Assembly (NCBI GenBank): GCA_022841475.1
Contig: JALHRJ010000046.1
Span: 1-35,099 of the forward strand
From: Cyclobacteriaceae bacterium
GTDB lineage: Bacteria > Bacteroidota > Bacteroidia > Cytophagales > Cyclobacteriaceae
Length of the DNA stretch: 35,099 nt
Direction: 5' to 3'
In this document: piece by piece, positions 1-7,607 of the stretch
Layout: each line of letters starts with the position of its first letter
Numbering within the stretch: position 1 is the first letter of the stretch
Made by a program: the position numbers and the translations under genes
Notes under the pieces: generated by a model
Databases searched by the model: none
Told to the model about the DNA's origin: nothing
The model's input: the letters and a program-made list of their open reading frames with translations, nothing else

Positions 1-217
<217 letters not shown>

Positions 218-580
218 TTCAGCATCAACTTCAGGATCGCTCCCTCCATCGCTACCAGCCTCGTGGTTCAGTGTCCTTTCGGACCCTCAAACCCTTTAGC
301 CTATGTCATTTAATCCTCGGTCCTCATTAACTTTTTATTATCTCTCCAATTCACATCAGAGAACTCTTAAAGAATCAACTCGTTAATACCCTCCATCGAG
401 TATCAACGGGTCCGCTATCAATCTCCATTCATTCAAAGAACGTGTGAATTTGTAAAAGCTTAAGGCTTAACTAATTCAAAGTGGCATTTGAGCCTTTTAA
501 GTCGACCTGAGCCTACTACTCAAATCCCCGTATTTCGATTTGGGAGTGCAAATGTAAGGCTAAATTGGGCTTTATACAAG
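218..580 (-). promoter_or_regulatory. rrn promoter and leader
   Basis: On the minus strand a Bacteroidota-type promoter is visible: TTG (577-579), a 20-bp spacer and TACATTTG (549-556), followed by CACTCCC. An A/T-rich stretch just upstream (about 585-600) could act as an UP-like element. The transcribed leader of about 320 nt holds a boxA-like GTTCTTTGAA (432-441), expected for rRNA antitermination, and a small GAAA-tetraloop hairpin GTCC-GAAA-GGAC (273-284). The promoter lies about 20 bp after the purA stop codon. No protein gene is seen in this stretch. Promoter assignment follows the published Bacteroidota consensus; the transcription start itself is inferred. Confidence 0.8.
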
Positions 581-598
581 TAGGGCTTAAAAATATTT

Positions 599-1879
599 TC
601 AGGCCTTCACCTTCGATCTCAGAATGGTTTGCTTACGATCGGGGCCAATAGAAATCAAAGTAATGGGAACCTCTAAGGCTTTTTCAAGAAAATGAATATA
701 GTCTATCAATTCCTTAGGCATATCTGCTTCTGTAACACCTGTAAGCGGGGTATTCCAACCTGGCAATTCGGTATAAACCGGTGCAATCTTTTGATTCACA
801 ATTTCGTAAGGTAAGCTTTCCGTTATCGTTCCATCACTAAGTTTATAATGAGTACAAACCTTTATCACTGGAAACTCGCAAAGCACATCTGCCTTCATCA
901 TCAACAATTGGGTGACCCCATTAATCATGATGGAATATTTCAAAGAGGGCAAGTCCAACCAACCGCATCTGCGAGGTCGGCCGGTAGTAGACCCAAATTC
1001 ATTTCCATCTCTTCGCATTTTTTCACCTTGATCATCTAATAGTTCAGTCGGAAAAGGACCACTACCCACCCGGGTGCTATAGGCCTTGAAAATGCCATAC
1101 ACTTCGCCAATACGACTGGGTGAAACTCCCAAACCAGTACATGCACCTGCTGTTACTGTATTAGAACTGGTAACAAAAGGATAACTGCCAAAATCAATAT
1201 CAAGCAGAGATCCTTGGGCTCCTTCTGCCAGCACCGATGAGTTCTTCTTTAACTCATCGTTAATAAAATACTCACTATCGATAAGATTAAATCCTTTCAA
1301 AAAAGTAATAGCCTCAAAAAACTGTGCCTCCAATTCAGGCCAATTAAAATCGATAGCATGATTTTTTAGAATTTCAAAATGTATTTCGGTAAGCTTCTTA
1401 AACTTAGCTTCGAAATTTTCAGATAACACATCCCCTACACGTAAACCTTGTCGACCAATTTTATCCTGATACGATGGACCAATTCCCTTTAGGGTAGATC
1501 CAATCTTGTCAACCCCTTTTGCTTTTTCATATGCCTGATCCAACAACCGATGTGATGGCACTATTAAGGTTGCCTTCTTTGATATATATAGATTAGCCCG
1601 AACATTGAGATTATACTTATTTAATTTTTCAATTTCTGTTTTAAATACAATCGGGTCAAGCACTACACCATTGCCAATAATATTACGGGTCTTGTCTCTG
1701 AAAATTCCTGAGGGTATTTGATGCAAGACATGTTTGATACCATCAAACTCCAGCGTATGGCCTGCATTAGGACCTCCCTGAAACCGGGCTACCACATCAT
1801 ACTTGGGTGCTAATACATCTACTATCTTACCTTTGCCTTCATCTCCCCATTGAAGGCCGAGCAATACGTCTACTTTCAT
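599..1879 (-). CDS. purA: Adenylosuccinate synthetase
   Basis: This enzyme joins IMP and aspartate using GTP to form adenylosuccinate, the first committed step from IMP to AMP, in the cytoplasm. The 426-aa protein has the usual length. It carries the N-terminal GDEGKGK phosphate loop (residues 12-18) with catalytic Asp13, and GPNAGHT with His41, matching the two catalytic residues of the family. The QGAQG-like segment AEGAQGSLLDID and the C-terminal TTGRPRRCGWLDL signature are intact. It starts at ATG and is the last gene of a minus-strand run rel - fur-like - STAS - purA, 39 nt behind the STAS gene. Because Rel makes ppGpp from GTP and ppGpp inhibits GTP-dependent purine enzymes, the linkage is functionally sensible, though that is inference. 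The rrn promoter begins right behind its stop codon. Confidence 0.98.
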   Translation of the reverse strand: MKVDVLLGLQWGDEGKGKIVDVLAPKYDVVARFQGGPNAGHTLEFDGIKHVLHQIPSGIFRDKTRNIIGNGVVLDPIVFKTEIEKLNKYNLNVRANLYISKKATLIVPSHRLLDQAYEKAKGVDKIGSTLKGIGPSYQDKIGRQGLRVGDVLSENFEAKFKKLTEIHFEILKNHAIDFNWPELEAQFFEAITFLKGFNLIDSEYFINDELKKNSSVLAEGAQGSLLDIDFGSYPFVTSSNTVTAGACTGLGVSPSRIGEVYGIFKAYSTRVGSGPFPTELLDDQGEKMRRDGNEFGSTTGRPRRCGWLDLPSLKYSIMINGVTQLLMMKADVLCEFPVIKVCTHYKLSDGTITESLPYEIVNQKIAPVYTELPGWNTPLTGVTEADMPKELIDYIHFLEKALEVPITLISIGPDRKQTILRSKVKA

Positions 1880-1918
1880 TTATTAATACTTAAGAATTAT
1901 TCCCCATCAGGGATTTGA

Positions 1919-2254
1919 TTAATTTTTCTTTGTTACTTCTTCTTCAGACTTAATGATCTGAAAGATTGCATTCAGTTTGGTAATCACCAATAGCTTATTT
2001 ACACTTTCAGAAGGATTCATCAAGTAGACTTCGCCACCTTTATTTCTGAACTTAGTAAGAATGGTTATGAGCACTCCGATGCCACTACTATTGATATATC
2101 GTAAATCGGAGATATCAATAATGCAGGTACTTACCTTATGACTAACAGCATCGTTAACAGCCGAGATTAATTGAGTGCCATTATCTTCTCCAATTAAATC
2201 TCCTGATATTCTTAATATCAAAGAGTTGCCTTTAATTTCCTGTGCAAAGTTCAT
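1919..2254 (-). CDS. STAS-domain protein (anti-sigma factor antagonist-like)
   Basis: This 111-aa single-domain protein has the STAS fold seen in SpoIIAA/RsbV-type anti-anti-sigma factors. The diagnostic segment is DLRYINSSGIGVL at about residues 50-62. Ser57, directly before Gly58, occupies the position phosphorylated in SpoIIAA (second Ser of the SSG motif). No cognate anti-sigma kinase or PP2C phosphatase is encoded in this window, so its partner is unknown. The start codon overlaps the stop of the upstream Fur-family gene by one base (TAATG), which suggests translational coupling. It could instead serve as a scaffold in another pathway, because stand-alone STAS proteins are common in this phylum. 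The domain call is firm; the role is inferred. Confidence 0.9.
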   Translation of the reverse strand: MNFAQEIKGNSLILRISGDLIGEDNGTQLISAVNDAVSHKVSTCIIDISDLRYINSSGIGVLITILTKFRNKGGEVYLMNPSESVNKLLVITKLNAIFQIIKSEEEVTKKN

Positions 2255-2715
2255 TACTTCTTGTTTTCACAATTTTCTTTGGTACATGACGCGTATAATA
2301 TCAGAGAATGATGCATGACATTGAAATGCATTAATTCCTCTACAGTGTTTTGAATTGTTTGAATCCTGGGGTCACAAAACTCAACCACTTTATGACAATC
2401 CGTGCAAATCAAATGATCGTGCTGCTTGTAGCCATACGATTTTTCGTATTGCGCTATGTTCTTTCCAAACTGGTGCTTACTAACCAAATCGCACTCAACC
2501 AACAAATCCAACGTATTATACACAGTGGCACGGCTGACTCTATAGTTCTTATTTTTCATGTTGATGTAAAGCGACTCCACATCAAAATGCCCGGCTAACG
2601 AATAGATTTCTTCCAAAATTGCATAGCGTTCAGGTGTCTTGCGCAACTCTTTGTTTTCCAAATAAGCTGTAAAGATTTGCGTTACCTCTTCGAATACCTT
2701 CTGATTCAGTGCCAT
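2254..2715 (-). CDS. Fur-family transcriptional regulator
   Basis: The 153-aa protein has the two-domain Fur layout. An N-terminal winged helix carries the recognition segment [13 protein letters not shown] (about 60-72), and a metal-binding dimerisation domain follows. HDHLICTDC includes Cys104 and Cys107, and CTKENC includes Cys144 and Cys149: the two cysteine pairs of the structural zinc site. Histidines around 81, 99, 101 and 135-136 are candidate regulatory metal ligands. Whether it senses iron (Fur), peroxide (PerR) or zinc (Zur) cannot be decided from sequence alone. It begins at ATG 67 nt behind rel and has its own good -7/-33 promoter in that gap. It is coupled to the STAS gene by a one-base stop/start overlap. 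Confidence 0.93.
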   Translation of the reverse strand: MALNQKVFEEVTQIFTAYLENKELRKTPERYAILEEIYSLAGHFDVESLYINMKNKNYRVSRATVYNTLDLLVECDLVSKHQFGKNIAQYEKSYGYKQHDHLICTDCHKVVEFCDPRIQTIQNTVEELMHFNVMHHSLILYASCTKENCENKK

Positions 2716-2731
2716 GGTTGTGACTAGGGAG

Positions 2732-2763
2732 CAAATATACTATTTCGACCACAGGTTGGACAA
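2732..2763 (-). promoter_or_regulatory. Promoter of the Fur-family gene
   Basis: On the minus strand TTG (2761-2763, within a TTTTTG run) is followed after 21 bp by TATATTTG (2732-2739), a full match to the Bacteroidota -7 consensus TAnnTTTG. The next bases are CTCCC, resembling the start region of the rrn and tRNA promoters here. The start codon lies 16 bp downstream of the -7 box, so the leader would be about 10 nt. Confidence 0.7.
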
Positions 2764-2782
2764 AAATTATTCTTTTGAACGG

Positions 2783-5002
2783 TTAGTTGTTCCTGGAATC
2801 AAAACGAGAAACCTTTACGACCCCCTCTACCTTCTCCAATTTTGTAATCAGCATTTCAAGGTGGCGTGTGTCATTCACATACAGCATAATTTCCCCACTG
2901 AAAATTCCCTGATCAGATTTAAAGGATAAAGAACTCATATTCACTTTCAATTCCTCGGAAATAACTTTAGAGACATCGTTTATAAGGCCCACCCGATCGG
3001 TACCAATCACTTTCAATCCTGTAAGAAAAGCTACTTCATGCTGCGATGTCCATTTTGCTTTAATAACCCTGTTGCCATGGTTAGCCAAAAGCTCAGTCGC
3101 ATTGGGGCACGTGGTGCGATGTATTTTTATTCCCTCGTTAACCGTTACAAATCCAAACACATCGTCTCCCGGAATTGGCGTGCAGCACTTTGCCAATTTG
3201 TACTCCACAACATCCATGTCTTCGCCAATCAGTAGAATATCTTCATAGCGGCCCTTCGCTTTACTGATCTCCTGCTCTATAGTCCTTACACTTGGGGCAT
3301 GTTCGTTTGGTCTGGACTTAATCGGTGAAGAAGGCTTAAATTCTTTGAAGCGTTTTAAGTCATTTAATGTAATTATTGCTTTACCAACCCGATAGTGTAA
3401 TTCAAATTGGGAGCTAACACTAAAGTAAGCTCGCATTTGCTCATATACCTGGCTGTTCGAATCAATTTTCAGCTGTTTCAATTTTCTTAAAAGAATTTCC
3501 TTGCCCTCTTCTGCCACTTGTCGTTTATCCTCTTTCAGAAGTTCTTTTATTTTAGACTTAGCCTTTGGGCTGATCACAAAGCGAAGCCAATCTTCGGTGG
3601 GTTTTTGTTTGGAGGAAGTAAGGATCTCAATCTGATCACCGTTTTTCAAAACGTGGTTGATCGGAACTAACTTTTGATTGACCTTAGCACCAATACATTT
3701 AGCGCCAATATCGGTGTGGATATCAAAAGCAAAATCCAATGCAGTAGCTCCATTGGGCAGCGTCTTTAACTCTCCTTTCGGTGTAAATACAAAGACCTCA
3801 TCACTAAAAAGATTTCCCCGGAAGTCATCTACAAACTCAAGCGCGGTAAGGTCTTGCTTTTCTAAAAGTTCGCGAACCCTGACCAACCATTTCTCCAGAT
3901 TTGATTCGTGATTGGATACGTTATCCTTATACTTCCAATGTGCTGCATACCCTTTCTCAGCAATCTCATCCATCCGTCTGGTGCGAATCTGCACTTCCAC
4001 CCACTGCCCGTTCTTAGCCATCACCGTTGTATGCAAAGACTCATACCCATTTCCTTTCGGAGTACTAATCCAATCGCGAAGTCGATCCGGATTAGGAGTG
4101 TAATAATCTGTAACGATGGAATAAACCTGCCAGCAAAATGACTTCTCTTGTTCCAGCGGGGTGTCAAGAATAAGGCGAACCGCAAACAAATCAAAAACCT
4201 CCTCGAAAGGAATATTTTGCTTTCGCATTTTATTATAAATCGAGAAAATTGATTTCGGGCGGCTCTTTATTTCATACTCAATGTTGAGTTTATCAAGTTC
4301 ATCTTTTAGGGGTTGCACAAACTGCTTAATAAACTTATTTCGCGAAGTGCGAGACTCATCAATCTTGTTGGCAATCTCAGTATAGACTGGGTTATCAGTA
4401 AAGCGAAGGTATAAGTCTTCAAGTTCCGTCTTGATAGCGTTGAGACCGAGCCGGTGGGCTAGTGGGGCATAGAGATAAATTGTTTCTGATGATACCCGTA
4501 ATTGTTTATTACGGGGCATACTTTCCAGCGTGCGCATGTTATGCAAGCGATCCGCCAGCTTGATCAATATCACCCGCACATCTTCAGATAGGGTGAATAG
4601 CATTTTGCGGAAATTCTCTGCCTGCGCAGATGTTCCATACTCAAACACACCTTTAATCTTGGTAAGACCATCAATGATCTTAGCTATTTTTTTTCCAAAA
4701 ATTCTCTCCAGGTCCTTCAGCTGAATATCGGTATCCTCCACTACATCATGAAGCAAGGCTGCAATGATGGACGTAGTGCCCAGTCCGATTTCTTCAACGC
4801 AAATTTCTGCTACTGAGAGTGGATGAAAAATATAAGGCTCGCCCGATTTTCTGCGCATATCTTTGTGCGCTTCCATGGCAATTGTAAAGGCTCTTCTTAT
4901 AAGTTTGGCATCGCCCTCATTTAAAATGGGTTTTGCCTTACGCAGCAACCTACGGTAGCGCCCAATAATCTCCTTCTTCTCCTCCACTACATCTATTACC
5001 AC
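2783..5002 (-). CDS. Bifunctional (p)ppGpp synthetase/hydrolase, Rel/SpoT family
   Basis: This enzyme makes and degrades the stringent-response alarmone (p)ppGpp. The 739-aa protein has the full long-RSH layout. The HD hydrolase (about 30-200) has His60, His85-Asp86 (HDVVED, 85-90) and Asp151. The synthetase domain (about 240-360) has RPKSIFSIYNKM and STPKGNGYESLHTTV. TGS (about 402-463) and C-terminal ACT (about 664-737) domains follow. The synthetase charge motif reads RLRD (307-310), close to the RxKD of bifunctional enzymes and unlike the ExDD of RelA-only enzymes; together with an intact HD site this predicts both activities. The start is GTG at 5002: an in-frame TAA stands four codons upstream and there is no ATG in between. 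It heads a minus-strand run with the Fur-like, STAS and purA genes. Confidence 0.97.
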   Translation of the reverse strand: MVIDVVEEKKEIIGRYRRLLRKAKPILNEGDAKLIRRAFTIAMEAHKDMRRKSGEPYIFHPLSVAEICVEEIGLGTTSIIAALLHDVVEDTDIQLKDLERIFGKKIAKIIDGLTKIKGVFEYGTSAQAENFRKMLFTLSEDVRVILIKLADRLHNMRTLESMPRNKQLRVSSETIYLYAPLAHRLGLNAIKTELEDLYLRFTDNPVYTEIANKIDESRTSRNKFIKQFVQPLKDELDKLNIEYEIKSRPKSIFSIYNKMRKQNIPFEEVFDLFAVRLILDTPLEQEKSFCWQVYSIVTDYYTPNPDRLRDWISTPKGNGYESLHTTVMAKNGQWVEVQIRTRRMDEIAEKGYAAHWKYKDNVSNHESNLEKWLVRVRELLEKQDLTALEFVDDFRGNLFSDEVFVFTPKGELKTLPNGATALDFAFDIHTDIGAKCIGAKVNQKLVPINHVLKNGDQIEILTSSKQKPTEDWLRFVISPKAKSKIKELLKEDKRQVAEEGKEILLRKLKQLKIDSNSQVYEQMRAYFSVSSQFELHYRVGKAIITLNDLKRFKEFKPSSPIKSRPNEHAPSVRTIEQEISKAKGRYEDILLIGEDMDVVEYKLAKCCTPIPGDDVFGFVTVNEGIKIHRTTCPNATELLANHGNRVIKAKWTSQHEVAFLTGLKVIGTDRVGLINDVSKVISEELKVNMSSLSFKSDQGIFSGEIMLYVNDTRHLEMLITKLEKVEGVVKVSRFDSRNN

Positions 5003-5061
5003 CGGCTCTTTACTTTAAAATCGATTTTTTGAACATACCTTTAATCATAACGAATAATCCC

Positions 5062-5116
5062 TAAATTTGCACTCCCTTTAGTAAAAAAGCTCGTTTTTTT
5101 ACTAAAAGGTCAATCT
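5062..5116 (+). promoter_or_regulatory. tRNA-Leu promoter with AT-rich leader hairpin
   Basis: TAAATTTG (5062-5069) fits the TAnnTTTG -7 consensus and is followed by CACTCCC, the same bases that follow the rrn -7 box. The -33 region is weak (a TTTA near 5040). Just downstream, TTTAGTAAAAAA (5077-5088) and TTTTTTACTAAA (5095-5106) form a perfect 12-bp inverted repeat around GCTCGT. It lies between the expected transcription start and the mature tRNA 5' end. Confidence 0.7.
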
Positions 5117-5198
5117 GCGGATGTGGCGTAATTGGCAGCCGCGCCAGACTTAGGATCTGGTGCCGCAAGGCGTGGGGGTTCGAGTCCCTTCATCCGCA
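5117..5198 (+). tRNA. tRNA-Leu (anticodon UAG)
   Basis: An 82-nt class II tRNA. The acceptor stem GCGGATG (5117-5123) pairs fully with CATCCGC (5191-5197), and the discriminator base is A5198. The anticodon stem CCAGA/TCTGG encloses CTTAGGA, giving anticodon TAG, which reads CUA-family leucine codons. A long variable arm (GTGCCGCAAGGCGT) and the T-arm GGGGGTTCGAGTCCC with GTTCGAG are present. The 3' CCA is not encoded. A 9-bp inverted repeat follows at 5207-5246. Confidence 0.97.
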
Positions 5199-5206
5199 CT
5201 GAATCT

Positions 5207-5246
5207 GAACCCTCCTGTTGGTTAAACAAAACTGACCGGAGGGTTC
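5207..5246 (+). terminator. Inverted repeat behind tRNA-Leu
   Basis: GAACCCTCC (5207-5215) and GGAGGGTTC (5238-5246) form a perfect 9-bp stem around a 22-nt loop, starting 8 nt after the tRNA. The downstream bases (ATTAATTCTTA) are only moderately T-rich, so it may be a terminator or a 3' processing barrier rather than a classical intrinsic terminator. Confidence 0.55.
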
Positions 5247-5307
5247 ATTAATTCTTACCTGCATGATGCCGGTTACTATGAATAACATACACTAAACACA
5301 CAAAACC

Positions 5308-6657
5308 TTGGATATCACACTAGACCAACAAAGCGCCACTGACGGTTTGATTAAAATTAAACTAAGTGAAAGTGATTATCAACCGAAAGTTGAAGTAAAG
5401 TTGAAAGACTATGCGCGGAAAGCCAACATCAAGGGGTTTCGTCAAGGCAAGGTGCCTTCCGGAGTAATCAAAAAAATGTTTGGTAAATCAATACTTGTCG
5501 AGGAGGTTAATCATCTGGTGTCCCATTCCGTTTCTGATTATATCCGCGATCAAAAGCTGCGCATTCTTGGCGACCCTATGCCTAATCAAGAAAAGGCATT
5601 TACTATAGACTGGGATTCCCAGCGTGATTTTGAATTCGAATTTCAAATTGGACTGGTAGAAGATTTTACTGTAGATCTCTCCTCAAAGGTAAAAGTGAAA
5701 TCACATACCATTGAAGTTGACCAAAAGGTGATTGACGAAACCCTGGAAGATTTGAAAAATCGTTTTGGTAACGTTAGTTATCCTGAAGCAAGTGAGGCCG
5801 GCAATAATCTGTATGGTGAAATCTCCAAAAAAGGTGAGGAAGAGAAGAAAGGATCACTTATCGCTATCAATAAAGTTTCAAAAAAAGAACAACAAAGGTT
5901 TATAGGTCTAAAGAAGGAAGACGCCCTCGATTTTGACATTGAAAAAATATTTGAGGATACATTAGCGATTGCCCAAGCACTTAACATCACAGAAGAAGAA
6001 GCAAAAAAAGCAACCGGTACTTACACATTCAAGGTTACTTCGATCAGCCGGGTTGAGCCTGCTGAAATCAATCAAGAATTTTTCGATAAGGTTTTTGGTA
6101 AAGATGTAGTGACGAATGAAGTCGAGTTTCTGGATAAAATCAAAGCCACCATTGGCGAAAATTATAACCGCGAAACAGAACATTTGCTGGAGCATGAGAT
6201 CCAACACTATTATGTCGATCATACCAAAATAAACATGCCCGAAGCCTTCCTGAAAACCTGGCTTAAGAACACAAGTAACGGACAGGTAACGGATGACATT
6301 CTGGAAAAGGAATTTAATTCTTACAAAGAGTCCATTAAATGGGATCTGATAAAGAATAAAATTTCCGAAGAGAAGGAAATTAAGGTGGAAGGTGATGAGG
6401 TTCGCGAAAAAGCCAAGCAGTTTATTATGGAACAGTTTGGAGGCCCGGCCATTGCTGCCCAACTGGGCGATAAGTTGAACGACATTGCCAACAATTATTT
6501 GTCCGGTCAGGATGGTAAGGGCGAAAATTTCATGAAGATCTACAACCAGCTTCGCCAGGAAAAACTCATGAAAGTGATTAAAGAATCAATTACTGTTGAT
6601 GAGAAAAAGGTGACACTGGAAGAATTCAAAAAACTTGCAGAAGCCCATCGCCATTAA
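5308..6657 (+). CDS. tig: Trigger factor, ribosome-associated chaperone
   Basis: Trigger factor binds near the ribosomal exit tunnel and shields nascent chains. The N-terminal ribosome-binding domain holds the signature GFRQGKVP (residues about 43-50), and the long helical C-terminal arms are recognisable. The middle region (about 150-250) lacks the conserved FKBP-type core (no GD-x-V-x-x-D-F or GFE segment), so prolyl isomerase activity is unlikely. The length of 449 aa is usual for the family. The start is a TTG codon: an in-frame TAA lies at 5293-5295 and no ATG or GTG occurs before MDITLDQQSATDG, which aligns with family N-termini. No Shine-Dalgarno sequence is visible. It opens the conserved tig-clpP-clpX cluster and is closed by a terminator at 6697-6722. 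Confidence 0.95.
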   Translation: MDITLDQQSATDGLIKIKLSESDYQPKVEVKLKDYARKANIKGFRQGKVPSGVIKKMFGKSILVEEVNHLVSHSVSDYIRDQKLRILGDPMPNQEKAFTIDWDSQRDFEFEFQIGLVEDFTVDLSSKVKVKSHTIEVDQKVIDETLEDLKNRFGNVSYPEASEAGNNLYGEISKKGEEEKKGSLIAINKVSKKEQQRFIGLKKEDALDFDIEKIFEDTLAIAQALNITEEEAKKATGTYTFKVTSISRVEPAEINQEFFDKVFGKDVVTNEVEFLDKIKATIGENYNRETEHLLEHEIQHYYVDHTKINMPEAFLKTWLKNTSNGQVTDDILEKEFNSYKESIKWDLIKNKISEEKEIKVEGDEVREKAKQFIMEQFGGPAIAAQLGDKLNDIANNYLSGQDGKGENFMKIYNQLRQEKLMKVIKESITVDEKKVTLEEFKKLAEAHRH

Positions 6658-6674
6658 AAATAAAGAACCATTCG

Positions 6675-6722
6675 TAACCAACTGTGGTTATTAGAGAGCC
6701 TCATATTTAATGGGGCTTTTTT
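6675..6722 (+). terminator. Terminator behind tig
   Basis: AGCCTCAT (6697-6704) and ATGGGGCT (6710-6717) form an 8-bp stem with one G-U pair and a five-base loop, followed by a T run (6717-6722). A smaller perfect hairpin, TAACCA-ACTG-TGGTTA (6675-6690), stands just before it. Confidence 0.82.
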
Positions 6723-6818
6723 ATTGAAATTTTCTTAGTAACATTGATGTTAGAAACAATAAAGTCGACTTGAAACCGACTTATCTAAAAACAGAAATCC
6801 AATAATTTTTATATAGCT

Positions 6819-7514
6819 ATGTCACAATCAAACGAATTCAGAAAATATGCCGTGCATCATTTAGGTATGAGCGGCAATGCCCTAGACGGTTACACGAAAT
6901 ACCTGAACGAAAACCCCTATACGGTTACGGGCATGACCCCCAACGTAGTGGAAGAGCGTCAAATGAGAGCCACCGTTATTGATGTGTTTTCGCGCCTCAT
7001 GGCCGACCGGATTATTTTTTTCGGTACTGCCGTGGATGACTATGTTGCCAATGTGATTACCGCCCAACTTCTTTTCCTTGAGTCTTCTGATCCAAAGAAA
7101 GACATCATCATGTATATTAATAGCCCGGGTGGCTCGGTACATGCCGGATTGGGTATTTATGATACTATGCAATATGTTAATCCGGATGTTGCTACCATTT
7201 GTACAGGATTAGCAGCTTCTATGGGTGCTGTTCTGCTGGCTGCCGGAACCCCAAAGAAAAGATCGGGCTTGCCTCATTCACGGGTGATGATTCACCAACC
7301 TTCTGCAGGTATGCAGGGAACATCCAAAGACATGGAGATTTCCTTGAAACAAACGATCGAATTGCGTCAGGATTTATACACTATTCTAGCCAACCATTGC
7401 GGGCAGACTTTTGAAAGAATTGAAAAAGACTCTGACCGTGATTACTGGATGCGTGCCAGCGAGGCCAAATCGTATGGCCTTATTGATGAAGTGCTCGAAC
7501 GGAAGAAAAAATAA
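6819..7514 (+). CDS. clpP: ATP-dependent Clp protease proteolytic subunit
   Basis: ClpP forms the barrel-shaped serine protease that works with ClpX (encoded next). The 231-aa sequence has the catalytic triad Ser134 (GLAASMGA), His159 (SRVMIHQP) and Asp204 (IEKDSDRD). The substrate-binding segment INSPGGSV (100-107) is intact. The N-terminus of about 45 residues before the core (EERQMRATVIDVFSRLMADRIIFFG) is longer than in E. coli and may include a processed propeptide. It starts at ATG with an A/T-rich upstream region and no clear Shine-Dalgarno sequence. A 6-bp hairpin (AAACCC/GGGTTT, 7516-7536) lies right behind it, without a T-run, so some read-through into clpX is possible. A small inverted repeat AAGTCG/CGACTT (6762-6782) stands about 40 nt before the gene. 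Confidence 0.98.
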   Translation: MSQSNEFRKYAVHHLGMSGNALDGYTKYLNENPYTVTGMTPNVVEERQMRATVIDVFSRLMADRIIFFGTAVDDYVANVITAQLLFLESSDPKKDIIMYINSPGGSVHAGLGIYDTMQYVNPDVATICTGLAASMGAVLLAAGTPKKRSGLPHSRVMIHQPSAGMQGTSKDMEISLKQTIELRQDLYTILANHCGQTFERIEKDSDRDYWMRASEAKSYGLIDEVLERKKK

Positions 7515-7536
7515 GAAACCCCTCATTTCAGGGTTT

Positions 7537-7589
7537 AAATGTACCCATTGAACCGGAATTGAAGATTAGCCGTTTCATGGGTACATTTG
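7537..7589 (+). promoter_or_regulatory. clpX promoter inside a perfect 12-bp palindrome
   Basis: TTG (7559-7561), a 20-bp spacer and TACATTTG (7582-7589) match the Bacteroidota promoter consensus with the same spacing as the rrn promoter. The start codon is 19 bp behind the -7 box. AAATGTACCCAT (7537-7548) and ATGGGTACATTT (7577-7588) are perfect inverted repeats 28 bp apart, and the right arm contains the -7 box. A dimeric regulator could bind there, or RNA read through from clpP could fold into a hairpin. Confidence 0.65.
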
Positions 7590-7607
7590 TATTTTAAAAC
7601 TCATTCC

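Noticed and set aside
5962..6462. 166-aa open frame antisense to tig
   Set aside because: The tig frame is a clear family match; the antisense frame has no recognisable motif or start context.
7587..7607. TTG start seven codons upstream for clpX
   Set aside because: It overlaps the -7 promoter box, and the family N-terminus (zinc domain) begins at the ATG at 7608.
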